64,000 bases of DNA from NCBI RefSeq assembly GCF_001278035.1, contig NZ_CP009452.1, forward strand, positions 4,001,501 through 4,065,500, written 5' to 3'. Position 1 is the stretch's first letter; every line of letters starts with the position of its first letter. This document shows, one piece after another, positions 16,651-25,980 of this stretch. The notes beneath the pieces are model-generated. The model saw only the letters and a program-made list of their open reading frames with translations. It was not told where the DNA came from and searched no databases. This stretch comes from Sphingopyxis sp. 113P3. GTDB lineage: Bacteria > Pseudomonadota > Alphaproteobacteria > Sphingomonadales > Sphingomonadaceae. A program made the position numbers and the translations under genes.

Positions 16651-17403
16651 TCAATGCGTAAGTATCTGTTCGAGAAAGGTCCGTGCGCGCTCGCTTTTCG
16701 GCGCGGCGAAAAAATCGGCCGGCCTTGCGTCTTCGATGATCTGGCCCTGATCCATGAAAAGAATGCGATCGGCCGCCTCGCGCGCGAATCCCATTTCATG
16801 CGTCACGCACACCATCGTCCGTCCTTCGCCGGCAAGGGCCGTCATCACATCGAGTACCTCTTTGATCATCTCGGGATCGAGCGCCGATGTCGGCTCGTCG
16901 AAGAGAAGAATCCTGGGTTCCATCGCCAGAGCGCGAGCTATTGCGGCCCGCTGTTGCTGCCCTCCCGAGAGCTGCCCCGGATATTTGCCCGCCTGGTCGC
17001 CAATCCTCACCTTGTCCAAATAGGATATGGCGCGCGCCTCCGCCTCCGGAAGAGACAAGCCGCCGAGGAGGACGGGCGCGAGGGTGCAATTCTCCAGCAC
17101 CGTCTTGTGCGGGAACAGATTGAACTGTTGAAAGACCATGCCGACGGCGCGGAGCGCCGCAACGGCCTCCCGCGACGCGTCGGTAATCTTGGCCCCCTCG
17201 ATCAGGACGGCGCCGGAGTCGGGCACCTCGAGCCTGTTCATGCAGCGAATGAGCGTCGACTTGCCGGAGCCCGAAGGCCCGCAAATCACGATCCGCTCGC
17301 GCGGGGCGATTTCGAGGTCGATCGAGCGGAGGGCATGATAGGCGCCATAATATTTGTCGACCTGCCGCAAGCTGACGGCCGCGTGGCCCGAGGCGTCGGT
17401 CAT
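16651..17403 (-). CDS. aapP: Amino-acid ABC transporter ATP-binding protein
   Basis: A 250-residue ATPase of the polar amino-acid (GlnQ/AapP) family that powers uptake through the fused permease at 18637-20829. It has Walker [11 protein letters not shown]-loop [10 protein letters not shown], signature LSGGQQQR, Walker [15 protein letters not shown] and the H-loop CVTHEM. The ATG at 17403 overlaps the stop of the PLP enzyme gene (ATGA), so it is translationally coupled as the last gene of the operon. An upstream extension of the same frame lies inside the PLP gene and is not real. Confidence 0.92.
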   Translation of the reverse strand: MTDASGHAAVSLRQVDKYYGAYHALRSIDLEIAPRERIVICGPSGSGKSTLIRCMNRLEVPDSGAVLIEGAKITDASREAVAALRAVGMVFQQFNLFPHKTVLENCTLAPVLLGGLSLPEAEARAISYLDKVRIGDQAGKYPGQLSGGQQQRAAIARALAMEPRILLFDEPTSALDPEMIKEVLDVMTALAGEGRTMVCVTHEMGFAREAADRILFMDQGQIIEDARPADFFAAPKSERARTFLEQILTH

Positions 17404-18647
17404 GACGCCTGCCCCCGGCCGCGGAGCGCTCGTACCCGCGCGAAGGCTGCGGCGAGGTCGGCGATCAGATCCTGCGGCGCTTCGAGGCCGGCGTGAATGC
17501 GGATCAGCGCCCCATCTGCCTCGCCATTGGGAAAATCGCGGATCGGAGCGGGCCACGCCGGAACCGCGAGACTTTCGAAGCCGCCCCAGCTCGAACCGAG
17601 CTGGAATAGCGAGAATTCGTTGAAAAAGGCGCTGGTTTCGGGCGGGGTCAGGCCATCGAGCTGAACACCGAACAATCCGGAAGCACCGGTGAAATCCCGC
17701 TTCCAGATTGCATGGCCGGGGTCGGCGGGATGAGCCGGATAGCGGACCGCAACCACTTCGGGTTGCTGGGCGAACCATTCGATCAGCGTCGCTGCGGTGC
17801 GCTGGTGGCGTTCAAGGCGCGCATCGAGCGTCCTGATGCCCCGGTGGACCAGATAGCAATTGTCGGGACTCGCGCAGTTGCCCCAGCGCGCCGCCGCGTC
17901 CTTGAGCTGGCGGTAGACGGCATCGCTGGCCGCCGTCATCGTGCCGAGCAGACAGTCGGAGTGCCCCGAGAGATATTTGGTTGCCGAAGCAAGCGAGATG
18001 TCGACGCCATGGGCCAAGGGCTTGAAGAAGAGCGGCGTGGCCCAGGTGTTGTCGAGAGCGGTCAATATGCCCCGGCTGCGCGCAACCGCCGTGATCGCGG
18101 GGACGTCGATCATATCGAATGTCTGCGAGCCCGGGGTCTCCATATAGATGAGCCGGGTGTTGCTGCGGCACAGCCCGGCAATCTCCGCTCCGATATCGGG
18201 CCGGAAATATTCCACCTCGACCCCGAAACGCGCGAGAACGTCGGTCAGAAACTTGCGGGTCGGCCCATAGACGCAGTCCGCGACGAGCAGATGGTCGCCC
18301 CCGGCCACGAAAGCCGTGAGGGCTAGCGCGATTGCGCTGGTTCCGGACGAGGTGATGACGGTCGCGCAGCCGCCTTCAAGTTCGCTGACAGCCTCGGCGA
18401 GCGCAAAGGTCGTTCGCGTTCCGTACAGGCCATAGATGACCTCATCGTAGAGACCCTGGTGCCGGTCCATATAGGCCTCGACGCTGTCGTAGATAATGGT
18501 GGAGGCCCGGTCGACGGGCGGATTGATGAGGCCCCGCTGATCGCACGGACGGGGACCGCCGTGCACGGCACGCGTCGGATCCTGCCAGGCGCGCCCTTTC
18601 GGGCTTGCCGGCTCCCCGGGCCATTTTCTGTCGTGATTATCCTGCAT
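17400..18647 (-). CDS. metC: Cystathionine beta-lyase-like PLP enzyme
   Basis: A 415-residue Cys/Met-metabolism PLP enzyme (fold type I). The PLP lysine is in [14 protein letters not shown], the phosphate/cofactor region in [14 protein letters not shown], the aspartate in [14 protein letters not shown], and the arginine that binds the substrate carboxylate in [20 protein letters not shown] matches the cystathionine beta-lyase branch rather than gamma-synthase. It would cleave C-S bonds of cystathionine, cystine or related amino acids to pyruvate, ammonia and a thiol. It lies inside an amino-acid ABC transporter operon, overlapping the permease by 11 bp and the ATPase by 4 bp. This suggests that it acts on the imported substrate. 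Confidence 0.88.
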   Translation of the reverse strand: MQDNHDRKWPGEPASPKGRAWQDPTRAVHGGPRPCDQRGLINPPVDRASTIIYDSVEAYMDRHQGLYDEVIYGLYGTRTTFALAEAVSELEGGCATVITSSGTSAIALALTAFVAGGDHLLVADCVYGPTRKFLTDVLARFGVEVEYFRPDIGAEIAGLCRSNTRLIYMETPGSQTFDMIDVPAITAVARSRGILTALDNTWATPLFFKPLAHGVDISLASATKYLSGHSDCLLGTMTAASDAVYRQLKDAAARWGNCASPDNCYLVHRGIRTLDARLERHQRTAATLIEWFAQQPEVVAVRYPAHPADPGHAIWKRDFTGASGLFGVQLDGLTPPETSAFFNEFSLFQLGSSWGGFESLAVPAWPAPIRDFPNGEADGALIRIHAGLEAPQDLIADLAAAFARVRALRGRGQAS

Positions 18648-20829
18648 AGTTTAGTTTCCGTTCGATCTTCATGCTGAGCCGGGACAGGGAGAAACAGAGG
18701 AGGAAAAAGATTGTCCCGGTAAAAAGATAGGCTTCGGCGAAATAGGGTCGCCATTGCGCCTCGACGTAGGAGAGGCGGGTCGTCTGCAACAAATCGAAGA
18801 CGCCGACGATGAGGACGAGCGTCGTGTTCTTGACCTCGCTGATCGAAGTGTTGACCAGCCCCGGCACGCTGACTTTCAGCGCCTGCGGCAACAGGATATG
18901 GCGCCGCGCCTGCCATTTGGTGAGGCCAAGAGCATGCGCGGCCTCGGCTTGCCCGACGGGAACCGCCAGCAGGCCGCCCCGGATGACCTCGGCCATATAG
19001 GCGGCAGTGAAGAATATGAGCGCGAGCTGGACGCGCGGCAGGCTGTCGATCGAGAGATAGGAGGGCACGAACAGCGGGAACAGGACCGCAGCGAGGAAGA
19101 GCACTCCGATCAGCGGCGTTCCGCGAACCAGCTCGATGAAGGCGACGCTCGGCCAGCGAATGCCGCGCCGCGCCGACCTGCGGCCGAACGCGAGGAGTAT
19201 AGCCAATGGAAAAGCGCCGACCACCGCAAGGCTCGCGAGCAGCAATGTGACCGGCAGGCCGCTCCACTTCTCCATCGGGACATAGGAAAGGCCCGCGAAT
19301 CCTCCTCGTAGCAGAAGTACCGCCACGGCGATTGCGCCGAGCCAGACAAGCCCGAGGCGGCTGCGCCAGAATCGCGGGACGAAGGAGAAGGCAAGGCATG
19401 AAAGCAGCGCGGCCGCCGCTGCTGCGGACCGCCACTGCTCGGCTTCGGGATAGGTGCCAAACAATATCAGCCGCGCATTTTCGCGGAGGAATGGCCAGCA
19501 AGCACCGCTGGCCAAACGGCAATCGGCCGCGCCCCCGGCGAAGGTCGCGTCGAACAGCAGCCACGAGAGCCCCTTGCCGGCGAAAGCCGCGGTCATGGCG
19601 AGGATCGCGATGGTGAGTATCGACTGGCGTCCTCCTCTGAACAGATTGCGCCGTATCCACGACGGCCAGGCGGTCGCCGAGCGCAGCGGAAAGGGTTCGA
19701 GGGGCGCCGACTGGATGCTCCGGCCGGGCTGCCCGGCGACGCTCCAGCCCAACTGGCGGGCATAGAGGCCGGTGACGAACGACAAGGATAGCGAAAGCAG
19801 CAGGAAGGTCGCGACGATCAGGCCGACGCCCTCGATCGCCTGCCCTGTCTGACTGATGACGGTATCGACCACCGAGACAAATTCGGGATATCCGATCGCG
19901 ACCCCCAGGGAGCTGTTCTTGATCGTGTTGAGATGCCAGCTCGTCATCGGCGGTATGGCGATGCGCAGCGCTTGCGGCATCACGATCCGTCCCATTGTTT
20001 GCGCGGGCGACAGGCCGAGCGCTTTGGCGGCCTCGCTCTGCCCTGCGGGAACGGCGAGGATCGCGCCGCGGAATATCTCGGCCAGATAGGCCGAGGCATA
20101 GACCGAAAGGCTGGCGACCAGCGTCAGAAACTCCGTGGAGAGCGACAATCCGCCGACGGTTCCGAAGCGCCCCGCCCGCGGCAGATCGATCCCGCCCCAC
20201 AGCAAGAGCGGCACCAGGGAGATGCCGGCGAAGGCCAGCGCAGTGCGCGTGCGAACGGCTCCTCGCCGCACGGCACCCAGCAGGATCGCACAGGCGACGA
20301 TCGCGATGAGAAAGACCGGCCGTCCCGGATCGGCCAAGGAGAGCGCGGGGAGGTGCAATCCCCGATTATCGAGGTCGAACGGTCCGACGGCGCCCGGGCC
20401 GGGTCCGGGCAGACCGAACAGCAGCGCGGCGTACCAGACGAACATCTGGAGCAGCAGCGGAATATTGCGAACCAGCTCGATATAAAGGCCGGAGAGCCTC
20501 GCAAGCAGCCAGTTGGACGACAGGCGCGCCATGCAGACCGCGAGGCCGAGCAAGGTCGAGAAGATGATGCCGAGCGCCGATATCAGGAGCGTGTTGAGAA
20601 GACCCACCGCCAGCGCCGCGGCATAGGAATCGCCCGGCGCGTAAGCAATCAGCGTTTCGCCAATCGCGAAACCCGCCCGGTCGAACAGGAAACCGAACCC
20701 CGTCCGGATGTTTCGGTCCGCGAGATTGTCCGCCAATGTCGCAAACAGGCCGTAGGCGACCACAAGCCCGCCCGCGATCAGCAGCCAGGGTAACGCAGCG
20801 ATGGCAAGCCGCCTGTGTTTATGAGTCAT
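18637..20829 (-). CDS. Fused amino-acid ABC permease (AapQ-AapM type)
   Basis: A 730-residue inner-membrane protein that contains both permease subunits of an Aap-type general amino-acid transporter in one chain. The first half (about 1-385) has the EAA loop VPAGQSEAAKALGLSPAQ, which docks the ATPase. The second half (about 400-730) has VPVGQAEAAHALGLTKWQ. Each half has several transmembrane helices. In most bacteria aapQ and aapM are separate genes of about 390 residues each. ATG 20829 overlaps the binding-protein stop (ATGA) and its end overlaps the PLP gene. Confidence 0.9.
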   Translation of the reverse strand: MTHKHRRLAIAALPWLLIAGGLVVAYGLFATLADNLADRNIRTGFGFLFDRAGFAIGETLIAYAPGDSYAAALAVGLLNTLLISALGIIFSTLLGLAVCMARLSSNWLLARLSGLYIELVRNIPLLLQMFVWYAALLFGLPGPGPGAVGPFDLDNRGLHLPALSLADPGRPVFLIAIVACAILLGAVRRGAVRTRTALAFAGISLVPLLLWGGIDLPRAGRFGTVGGLSLSTEFLTLVASLSVYASAYLAEIFRGAILAVPAGQSEAAKALGLSPAQTMGRIVMPQALRIAIPPMTSWHLNTIKNSSLGVAIGYPEFVSVVDTVISQTGQAIEGVGLIVATFLLLSLSLSFVTGLYARQLGWSVAGQPGRSIQSAPLEPFPLRSATAWPSWIRRNLFRGGRQSILTIAILAMTAAFAGKGLSWLLFDATFAGGAADCRLASGACWPFLRENARLILFGTYPEAEQWRSAAAAAALLSCLAFSFVPRFWRSRLGLVWLGAIAVAVLLLRGGFAGLSYVPMEKWSGLPVTLLLASLAVVGAFPLAILLAFGRRSARRGIRWPSVAFIELVRGTPLIGVLFLAAVLFPLFVPSYLSIDSLPRVQLALIFFTAAYMAEVIRGGLLAVPVGQAEAAHALGLTKWQARRHILLPQALKVSVPGLVNTSISEVKNTTLVLIVGVFDLLQTTRLSYVEAQWRPYFAEAYLFTGTIFFLLCFSLSRLSMKIERKLNYAG

Positions 20830-21896
20830 CGCATCGGCAACGGGTAGATCAGCCCGCCGTCCCGATAGAGCTTATTCTGTCCGCGTTCGACGCCGAGCGG
20901 CGTAATGTGCCGGTCGAAGATTTCGCCATAATTGCCGGTCGCCTCGATTGCCCGGTACGCCCAGTCATCGTCAAGGCCGAGCGACTTGCCGAATCCGGGC
21001 AAGCCGCCGAGCATCTTGCGCACTTCAGGGTCGCGCGAGGCCATCCGCATGCGCGCGGCATTCGCGCGGGTGACCCCCATTTCCTCGGCAGCGAAGAGCG
21101 CGTTCAGCACCCATTTGTTGATCTCGTACCATTGCTCGTCGTCGCTGCGCACGACTGGGCCGACCGGTTCTTTGGTGAGCCGCTCGGGCAGCACCACATA
21201 ATCGTCGGGATGCGCGGTGTCGGCCAGGCGGATCACCGTCAGCGTGAAGGCATCGGTGGTCATTGCGTCGCACCGCCCGGCAAAGAAGGCGAGCTTGGCT
21301 TCCTCGGGATTCTCGAACACGACGGACTGGAAACGCAGCCCCTTGCGCTCGAAATATTCGGCGGTGTTGAGTTCGGAGGTCGTCCCCTTGGTGATGCAGA
21401 TCGATGCGCCATCGAGATCCGTCGGAAGCCGCACACCCGATCGCCGGGGCACCAGGAAGCTCTGCCCGTCATAATACATGGTGCCGACGAAATTCACCCC
21501 GAGGTCGGTGTCGCGCGTCAGCGTCCATGTCGTCGTCCGCGACAGGACGTCGGCCTCGCCCGTCTGCACGATCGTGAAGCGCTTATTCGAGGCGACCGGC
21601 ATGAACCGGACCTTGCGGGCATCGCCGAGGACCGCAGCGGCGAGCGCCCGGCAGTAATCGACGAAGAAGCCCTGCCAGCGTCCGCGTTTGTCGAGATAGG
21701 ACATGCCGAGCTGCCCCGTATGAATTGCGCAATTGAGCGTTCCGCGCGCGCGAATCCGCGCAAGCGTCGATCCCTTCGCCGCGGCGATTTCATGCCCACC
21801 GGTGCCGGCGGGCTCGCGGCCGCAGCCGCCGAGTAACAGGGCGCCTGCGGCGAGCAGCGCCGGTAACCAGCGGCGCGATGCGTGCGACCTATTCAT
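20826..21896 (-). CDS. aapJ: Amino-acid ABC transporter substrate-binding lipoprotein (AapJ type)
   Basis: A 356-residue periplasmic binding protein of SBP_bac_3 type. The signal peptide ends in a lipobox-like LLLGGCGREP, so it is probably a lipoprotein, unlike the soluble AapJ of rhizobia. TLNCAIHTGQLGMSYLD, WQGFFVDYCRALAAAVLG and DVLSRTTTWTLTRD match AapJ, and NYGEIFDRHI is near the C-terminus. The start at 21896 (MNRSH) places the signal peptide correctly; an upstream ATG (21923) is possible. It is the first gene of the transporter/lyase operon, 55 bp from the divergent LysR gene. Confidence 0.9.
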   Translation of the reverse strand: MNRSHASRRWLPALLAAGALLLGGCGREPAGTGGHEIAAAKGSTLARIRARGTLNCAIHTGQLGMSYLDKRGRWQGFFVDYCRALAAAVLGDARKVRFMPVASNKRFTIVQTGEADVLSRTTTWTLTRDTDLGVNFVGTMYYDGQSFLVPRRSGVRLPTDLDGASICITKGTTSELNTAEYFERKGLRFQSVVFENPEEAKLAFFAGRCDAMTTDAFTLTVIRLADTAHPDDYVVLPERLTKEPVGPVVRSDDEQWYEINKWVLNALFAAEEMGVTRANAARMRMASRDPEVRKMLGGLPGFGKSLGLDDDWAYRAIEATGNYGEIFDRHITPLGVERGQNKLYRDGGLIYPLPMR

Positions 21897-21951
21897 AAAC
21901 GAGGCTTTCAATGCTAGCGCCATAAGAAATAGCTATAGGGAGCGATGTCCG

Positions 21952-22857
21952 ATGAACCTGCGTCACCTCGAAGCCTTCAGGGCCGTGATGCTCTCGGGAT
22001 CGGTCACCCAGGCCGCGCAGTCGCTCAACCTGTCGCAACCCGCGGTGAGCAAGATGCTTGCCGAGCTCGAGCATCAGCTGGGCTTTCAGCTCTTCCTGCG
22101 TTCGCGCGGCAGCGCGCTCACCGTGACGCCCGAAGCCGACGCCTTTTTCTACGAAGTCGAGCGGAGCTTCTCGGGCATTGCGGCCCTGAAGCGGGTAGCG
22201 GAAGACATCCGCAACATGGCGACCGGCACGCTCCGGATCGCCGCCCTTCCGGCGCTCGCGGTCAGTTTCCTGCCGCGTGTGATCGCGGCCTTTCGCGAGA
22301 CACATCCCGGCGTCACCGTTCAGCTCCAGACCCGCAGTTCCTCGACGGTGCGGCAATGGATGGCGAACCAGCAGTTCGACATCGGGCTCGCGACGCCGGC
22401 GCGCGAATTGCCCGGCATAAGGATGGAGCGCTTCCTGCGCTGCCCCGGCGCCTGCGTTCTCCCTGCCGGCCACCGCTTGGCCGTCAAGGACGTCATCCGG
22501 CCGGCCGATCTCGAGGGCGAGCCCTTCATTTCGCTCGCGCTCGAGGACGGCGTGCGTCACCGCATCGACCGCATTTTCGAGGACGCGGGCGTCCACCGCG
22601 AGATGGTCATCGAAACCCAATATGCGATGACCATCTGCGCGCTTGTCATGCAGGGGGTCGGATGTTCGATTCTCAACCCCGTGACCGCAGCGGATTATGC
22701 CGAGCGGGGCCTTACGATCCGTGATTTCGCGCCGGAGGTCCATTTCGAATATATGCTCTTCACGCCGAAGTTGAGGCCGATGTCCCAAGTCGCTGCGGCC
22801 TTTATCGCGGTGCTCGAATCCCACCGCGACGCGATGTTCGGCTCCGACGCCAGCTGA
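21952..22857 (+). CDS. LysR-family regulator of the transporter/lyase operon
   Basis: A 301-residue LysR-type regulator. The winged helix-turn-helix is at 1-60 (LRHLEAFRAVMLSGSVTQAAQSLNLSQPAVSKML). The effector domain (about 90-295) senses a co-inducer. It is divergent from aapJ with a 55-bp gap containing ATAAGAAATAGCTAT, a T-N11-A-like site. LysR proteins usually control the divergent neighbour, so it is the likely regulator of aapJ-permease-metC-aapP. The N-terminus resembles NocR/OccR-type regulators of opine and amino-acid uptake. The ATG at 21952 is preferred because the domain starts there. Confidence 0.9.
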   Translation: MNLRHLEAFRAVMLSGSVTQAAQSLNLSQPAVSKMLAELEHQLGFQLFLRSRGSALTVTPEADAFFYEVERSFSGIAALKRVAEDIRNMATGTLRIAALPALAVSFLPRVIAAFRETHPGVTVQLQTRSSSTVRQWMANQQFDIGLATPARELPGIRMERFLRCPGACVLPAGHRLAVKDVIRPADLEGEPFISLALEDGVRHRIDRIFEDAGVHREMVIETQYAMTICALVMQGVGCSILNPVTAADYAERGLTIRDFAPEVHFEYMLFTPKLRPMSQVAAAFIAVLESHRDAMFGSDAS

Positions 22858-22893
22858 AGACACAAGACGCCGCACGGCCCTCACGGCCACCGA

Positions 22894-25365
22894 TCAGAAG
22901 GAGGCGGTCGCGCGGACGTACCAGAAGCCCCCGTTGAACCCCGTCGGCGCGAAGCGGAGATATCGGATCCCGTTGTTGATCTGGGATTGCCGCGCCTCGA
23001 CGTCGGGGTAATTGTCGAAGATATTCTCGCCGCCGACCGCGAGCTTGAGCATGTCGCTAACCTTGTAGGACAGCTCGAGATCGACCAGCAGTTCGGCGCC
23101 GCCCGTCTGGTCGGCAGCCGGTGCGGCGCCATAGTCGGTCCATTTGCCATAATAGTTCGCGCGCGCGACGAAGCCGAAGCGCTCGCCCGCATAAGTGAAG
23201 GACGCATTGCCCTTCCACTTCGGAACGAAGCCCTCGAGTTCGAGCAGCCGCTCGCGGTCCGCAGTGATCACCGGCGAGGCCTTGATGACATCGGTTTTGG
23301 TATAGTTGCCGTTGAGGCCGAGCGTGGCCTTGCCGTCGCCGAGGTCGAAGCCCACGGTGAGCACCGCATCGACGCCCTGGGTGCGGCTGTCGAAGGAATT
23401 GGTGAAGAAGCTCACCTGCTGGAAGGAATCCCCACCGGGAATGCCAAGCGCCGCGAGCTGCGCACGCTGCGCCGGGGTGAGATTGAAATTGCCCGATACG
23501 GCGATCCGGTCTTCGACCTTGATGTTGAAATAGTCGAGCGTGAAGGTGATGCGATTGGAGGGCTTCACCACGATGCCGCCGGCGACGTTGAACGAATTCT
23601 CGGGCCGAAGCGGCGTCGCGCCGAAGAATTGCGCCACCGGATTGTTGGGCGCGATAATGCCTGCGGTCAGCGGCGCCCCGGTTATCGAGTCGATGTTGGT
23701 CTGGACCTGCGAGGCGTTCGACTGGCCCGGCGTCGGCGCCCGAAAGCCGGTGTTGACCGATCCGCGCACCGCGAAGACGTCCGAGAAATCATATCGCCCG
23801 TTGATCTTCCAGGTGAATTTCGAGCCGAAGTCCGAGTAATTCTCGTAGCGGCCGGCAAGGCCGAACTGGAGCGCGTCGGTGAGATTGCCTTCGAGCGACG
23901 TATAGGCGGCCCAGTTGCTGCGCGCGAACTCGCCCGCCTGGATGGGACTGAAGCCCGGGAAGCCGTTCGAGCCGACCGGCAGTCCGACGCGGTTTCCGGT
24001 ATCGGGATCGATGACCGACGCGAAAGGACCAACCTGCCATGATGCGATGTCGCCGGCCGTGATCTCATATGTCTCGCGCCGATACTCGAGACCGCCTGCA
24101 AGCGTCAGCGGATCGGAGGTGCCGATCGCGATGGGGTAAGTGAGATCGAGATTGAAAGCGAGTTCGCGCTGCTCGAGCTGCCCCGGCTTGAAGGAGGTCG
24201 GCGACGCGAGGCCAAGCGACGGATTGACCGTATTTTCGATCCGGTAGGAAGCATGGTTCTGACCATAGGAAGCGCTGAGGTCATAGGTCAGGCCCGAGGA
24301 GAATTCGCCCTTGAGGCCGGCCGCCAGCGCCGCATCGGTCACCGTGGCACCGAAATCCGGGGTGAAACCGCCGGGAAAGAGCTGGCGGAAGCTGAACCGC
24401 TGTCCTCCGGGCGTATTGGTGAGCGGAATCGAGGTGGAAATGAAGCTGGCATCGGGGTTGCGGTAAAAGAAGGCCGTCGTGCCGCGGCTCCAGCTATAGT
24501 TGCCGAAGGTGTAGAATTCCATCTCGTCCGACAGTTCGATGCCGGCATTGACGAAGATGCGCGCCGCCTCGGATTCGGGATTTCCCCAGCGCTGCGCCGG
24601 GACCGGGACATCCTGAACGCCGGCATCGATGAGCGCCTGCGCGTCGGGACGCTGAATGCCGCGCGACGTCGTGCTGGCGTTCACATATTCGCCGCTGATG
24701 TTGACGAAACCGGCGTCGGTGAAGGGAAGCCCGACATTGCCCTGGACGAGGAAATCCTCGCCGTCGCCCTTATAGAATTGGCCATAGCGGGCGATCAGCA
24801 ATCCGCCTTCGCGGTCGCGGCGCAGACCGAAATTGAGGACGCCGGCGATCGCATCCGATCCATAGAGCGCCGACGCGCCGTCACGCAGAACCTCGAGCTG
24901 GCCGATCGCGATCGACGGGATCGCCGAAAGATCGGGTCCCTGCGATCCCCGGATATAGGGAACATTGGTGAACTGGACCGTCGCGCCGCGATGGCGCCGC
25001 TTGCCATTCACGAGCACCAGCGTCTGGTCCGGCGGCAGGCCGCGCAGCGAGAAGGGCCGGGTAAAAACGGCGCCGTCGTTGCTGACGAGGCGCTGGACAT
25101 TGAGCGACGGGACCTCGGTGCGCAGGAGATCATTCATGTCGGCCGTGCCCTTTTCGAGCAGTTCGGCACCGGTGATGATGTCGATCGGCTGAGCGGAATC
25201 GGCCGCCTTGAGATCGTTCCGCCGCGTACCCGTCACGACGATTTCGCCCTGCGACGCGCCTGGCCCCGGCGCCTCTTTGGCGTTATCCTGCGCGAAGGCG
25301 GCGGCGGCCGACATGCCTGCCAGGACGGCGATAATCGAGCCACTCGTGCGAAGCAATTTTCTCAT
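22894..25365 (-). CDS. TonB-dependent receptor near the amino-acid transporter operon
   Basis: An 823-residue outer-membrane receptor. The signal peptide is about 1-25 (AAAAFAQ). The plug at about 40-165 shows GEIVVTGTRRNDL, QTLVLVNGKRRHRGA and LEVLRDGASALYGSDAIAGVLNF. The barrel ends VRATASF with a terminal aromatic. It is convergent with the LysR gene and separate from the metC operon, yet flanks it, so it may supply the periplasmic binding protein with the same substrate. It is of the same plug subclass as the receptor at 13660-16365 but clearly a different sequence. Confidence 0.92.
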   Translation of the reverse strand: MRKLLRTSGSIIAVLAGMSAAAAFAQDNAKEAPGPGASQGEIVVTGTRRNDLKAADSAQPIDIITGAELLEKGTADMNDLLRTEVPSLNVQRLVSNDGAVFTRPFSLRGLPPDQTLVLVNGKRRHRGATVQFTNVPYIRGSQGPDLSAIPSIAIGQLEVLRDGASALYGSDAIAGVLNFGLRRDREGGLLIARYGQFYKGDGEDFLVQGNVGLPFTDAGFVNISGEYVNASTTSRGIQRPDAQALIDAGVQDVPVPAQRWGNPESEAARIFVNAGIELSDEMEFYTFGNYSWSRGTTAFFYRNPDASFISTSIPLTNTPGGQRFSFRQLFPGGFTPDFGATVTDAALAAGLKGEFSSGLTYDLSASYGQNHASYRIENTVNPSLGLASPTSFKPGQLEQRELAFNLDLTYPIAIGTSDPLTLAGGLEYRRETYEITAGDIASWQVGPFASVIDPDTGNRVGLPVGSNGFPGFSPIQAGEFARSNWAAYTSLEGNLTDALQFGLAGRYENYSDFGSKFTWKINGRYDFSDVFAVRGSVNTGFRAPTPGQSNASQVQTNIDSITGAPLTAGIIAPNNPVAQFFGATPLRPENSFNVAGGIVVKPSNRITFTLDYFNIKVEDRIAVSGNFNLTPAQRAQLAALGIPGGDSFQQVSFFTNSFDSRTQGVDAVLTVGFDLGDGKATLGLNGNYTKTDVIKASPVITADRERLLELEGFVPKWKGNASFTYAGERFGFVARANYYGKWTDYGAAPAADQTGGAELLVDLELSYKVSDMLKLAVGGENIFDNYPDVEARQSQINNGIRYLRFAPTGFNGGFWYVRATASF

Positions 25366-25440
25366 GGTCCCCTCCCATTTGCGAAAGCTCTCGGCTTCGC
25401 CACCGAGCTATCTTCGCGGCCTTGGCATGACCAGAAATAA

Positions 25441-25606
25441 TCACCACTCATCGCTATAAACGAGATGGTTATTCCATATGGTTATATCTCTCGCTGCGGC
25501 ATCGAGCAGCGCCCGACCGCGCGGCATGCCGGGCGCGGCGATGCCGGACACTTCGCGCAGCTTGTCCTCGACCGCCCGGGCGACATGCCGCGTCGGCACA
25601 TGCTCC
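25441..25606 (-). pseudogene. C-terminal remnant of a DUF411 gene
   Basis: The stretch EHVPTRHVARAVEDKLREV followed by GIAAPGMPRGRAL corresponds to the C-terminal half of the intact DUF411 protein at 25981-26505 (HVPMRHVARLLHDK, then GIAVPGMPRGSPG). The N-terminal cysteine region (CGCC) is absent and the tail diverges. It begins right after the stop of the small lipoprotein gene. It is best read as a decayed partial duplicate left by recombination. Confidence 0.75.
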
Positions 25607-25954
25607 TTATTTTTTGTCCATATCGTGCCCGGCATGAGGATCGGGTTCGGGTTCGACAGGTTTCGGCGCTTCCGGCGCGGCCTTTGCCCGCGGCGGCACA
25701 GCGGCCTTCGCGGCGGGTTCTTGCTTGGGGCGGGATTTCTCCGGAGGCATCGCTTCTTCGGTCGGCGCCGCCGGGGCAGACGCGGCGGGCGGCTCGTCCG
25801 CTACGGGCATGGTCTCGACCATTGCGGGCGGCTCACCGGCAGTGACCTCACTCTGTTCCGGTGTGACGTCGCTCTGCTGCGCGGGCTCAGTGCCGCATCC
25901 TGCCAGAGCAAATATCAGCGCGGCGGCGCTCGCTAGGGGAATGAATCTCGTCAT
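25607..25954 (-). CDS. Small proline/alanine-rich lipoprotein with His/Met tail
   Basis: About 115 residues. The signal peptide ends in the lipobox LIFALAGC, so it is probably lipid-anchored. The mature part is low-complexity, rich in P, A and E, and ends DPHAGHDMDKK, a potential copper-binding tail of the type seen in other proteins of this region. MTRFIPLASA at 25954 is the start because the signal peptide begins there. It is the last gene of the copA-copB-DUF305-DUF411 group. No family is recognised; a periplasmic copper-buffer role is inference. Confidence 0.65.
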   Translation of the reverse strand: MTRFIPLASAAALIFALAGCGTEPAQQSDVTPEQSEVTAGEPPAMVETMPVADEPPAASAPAAPTEEAMPPEKSRPKQEPAAKAAVPPRAKAAPEAPKPVEPEPDPHAGHDMDKK

Positions 25955-25980
25955 ATCTGTCTCCTCTTCGTGTCGGCAGG

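Noticed and set aside
18323..20200. Long minus-strand frame overlapping permease and PLP genes
   Set aside because: It lies in another frame of two well-supported genes and its translation is arginine-rich without motifs.
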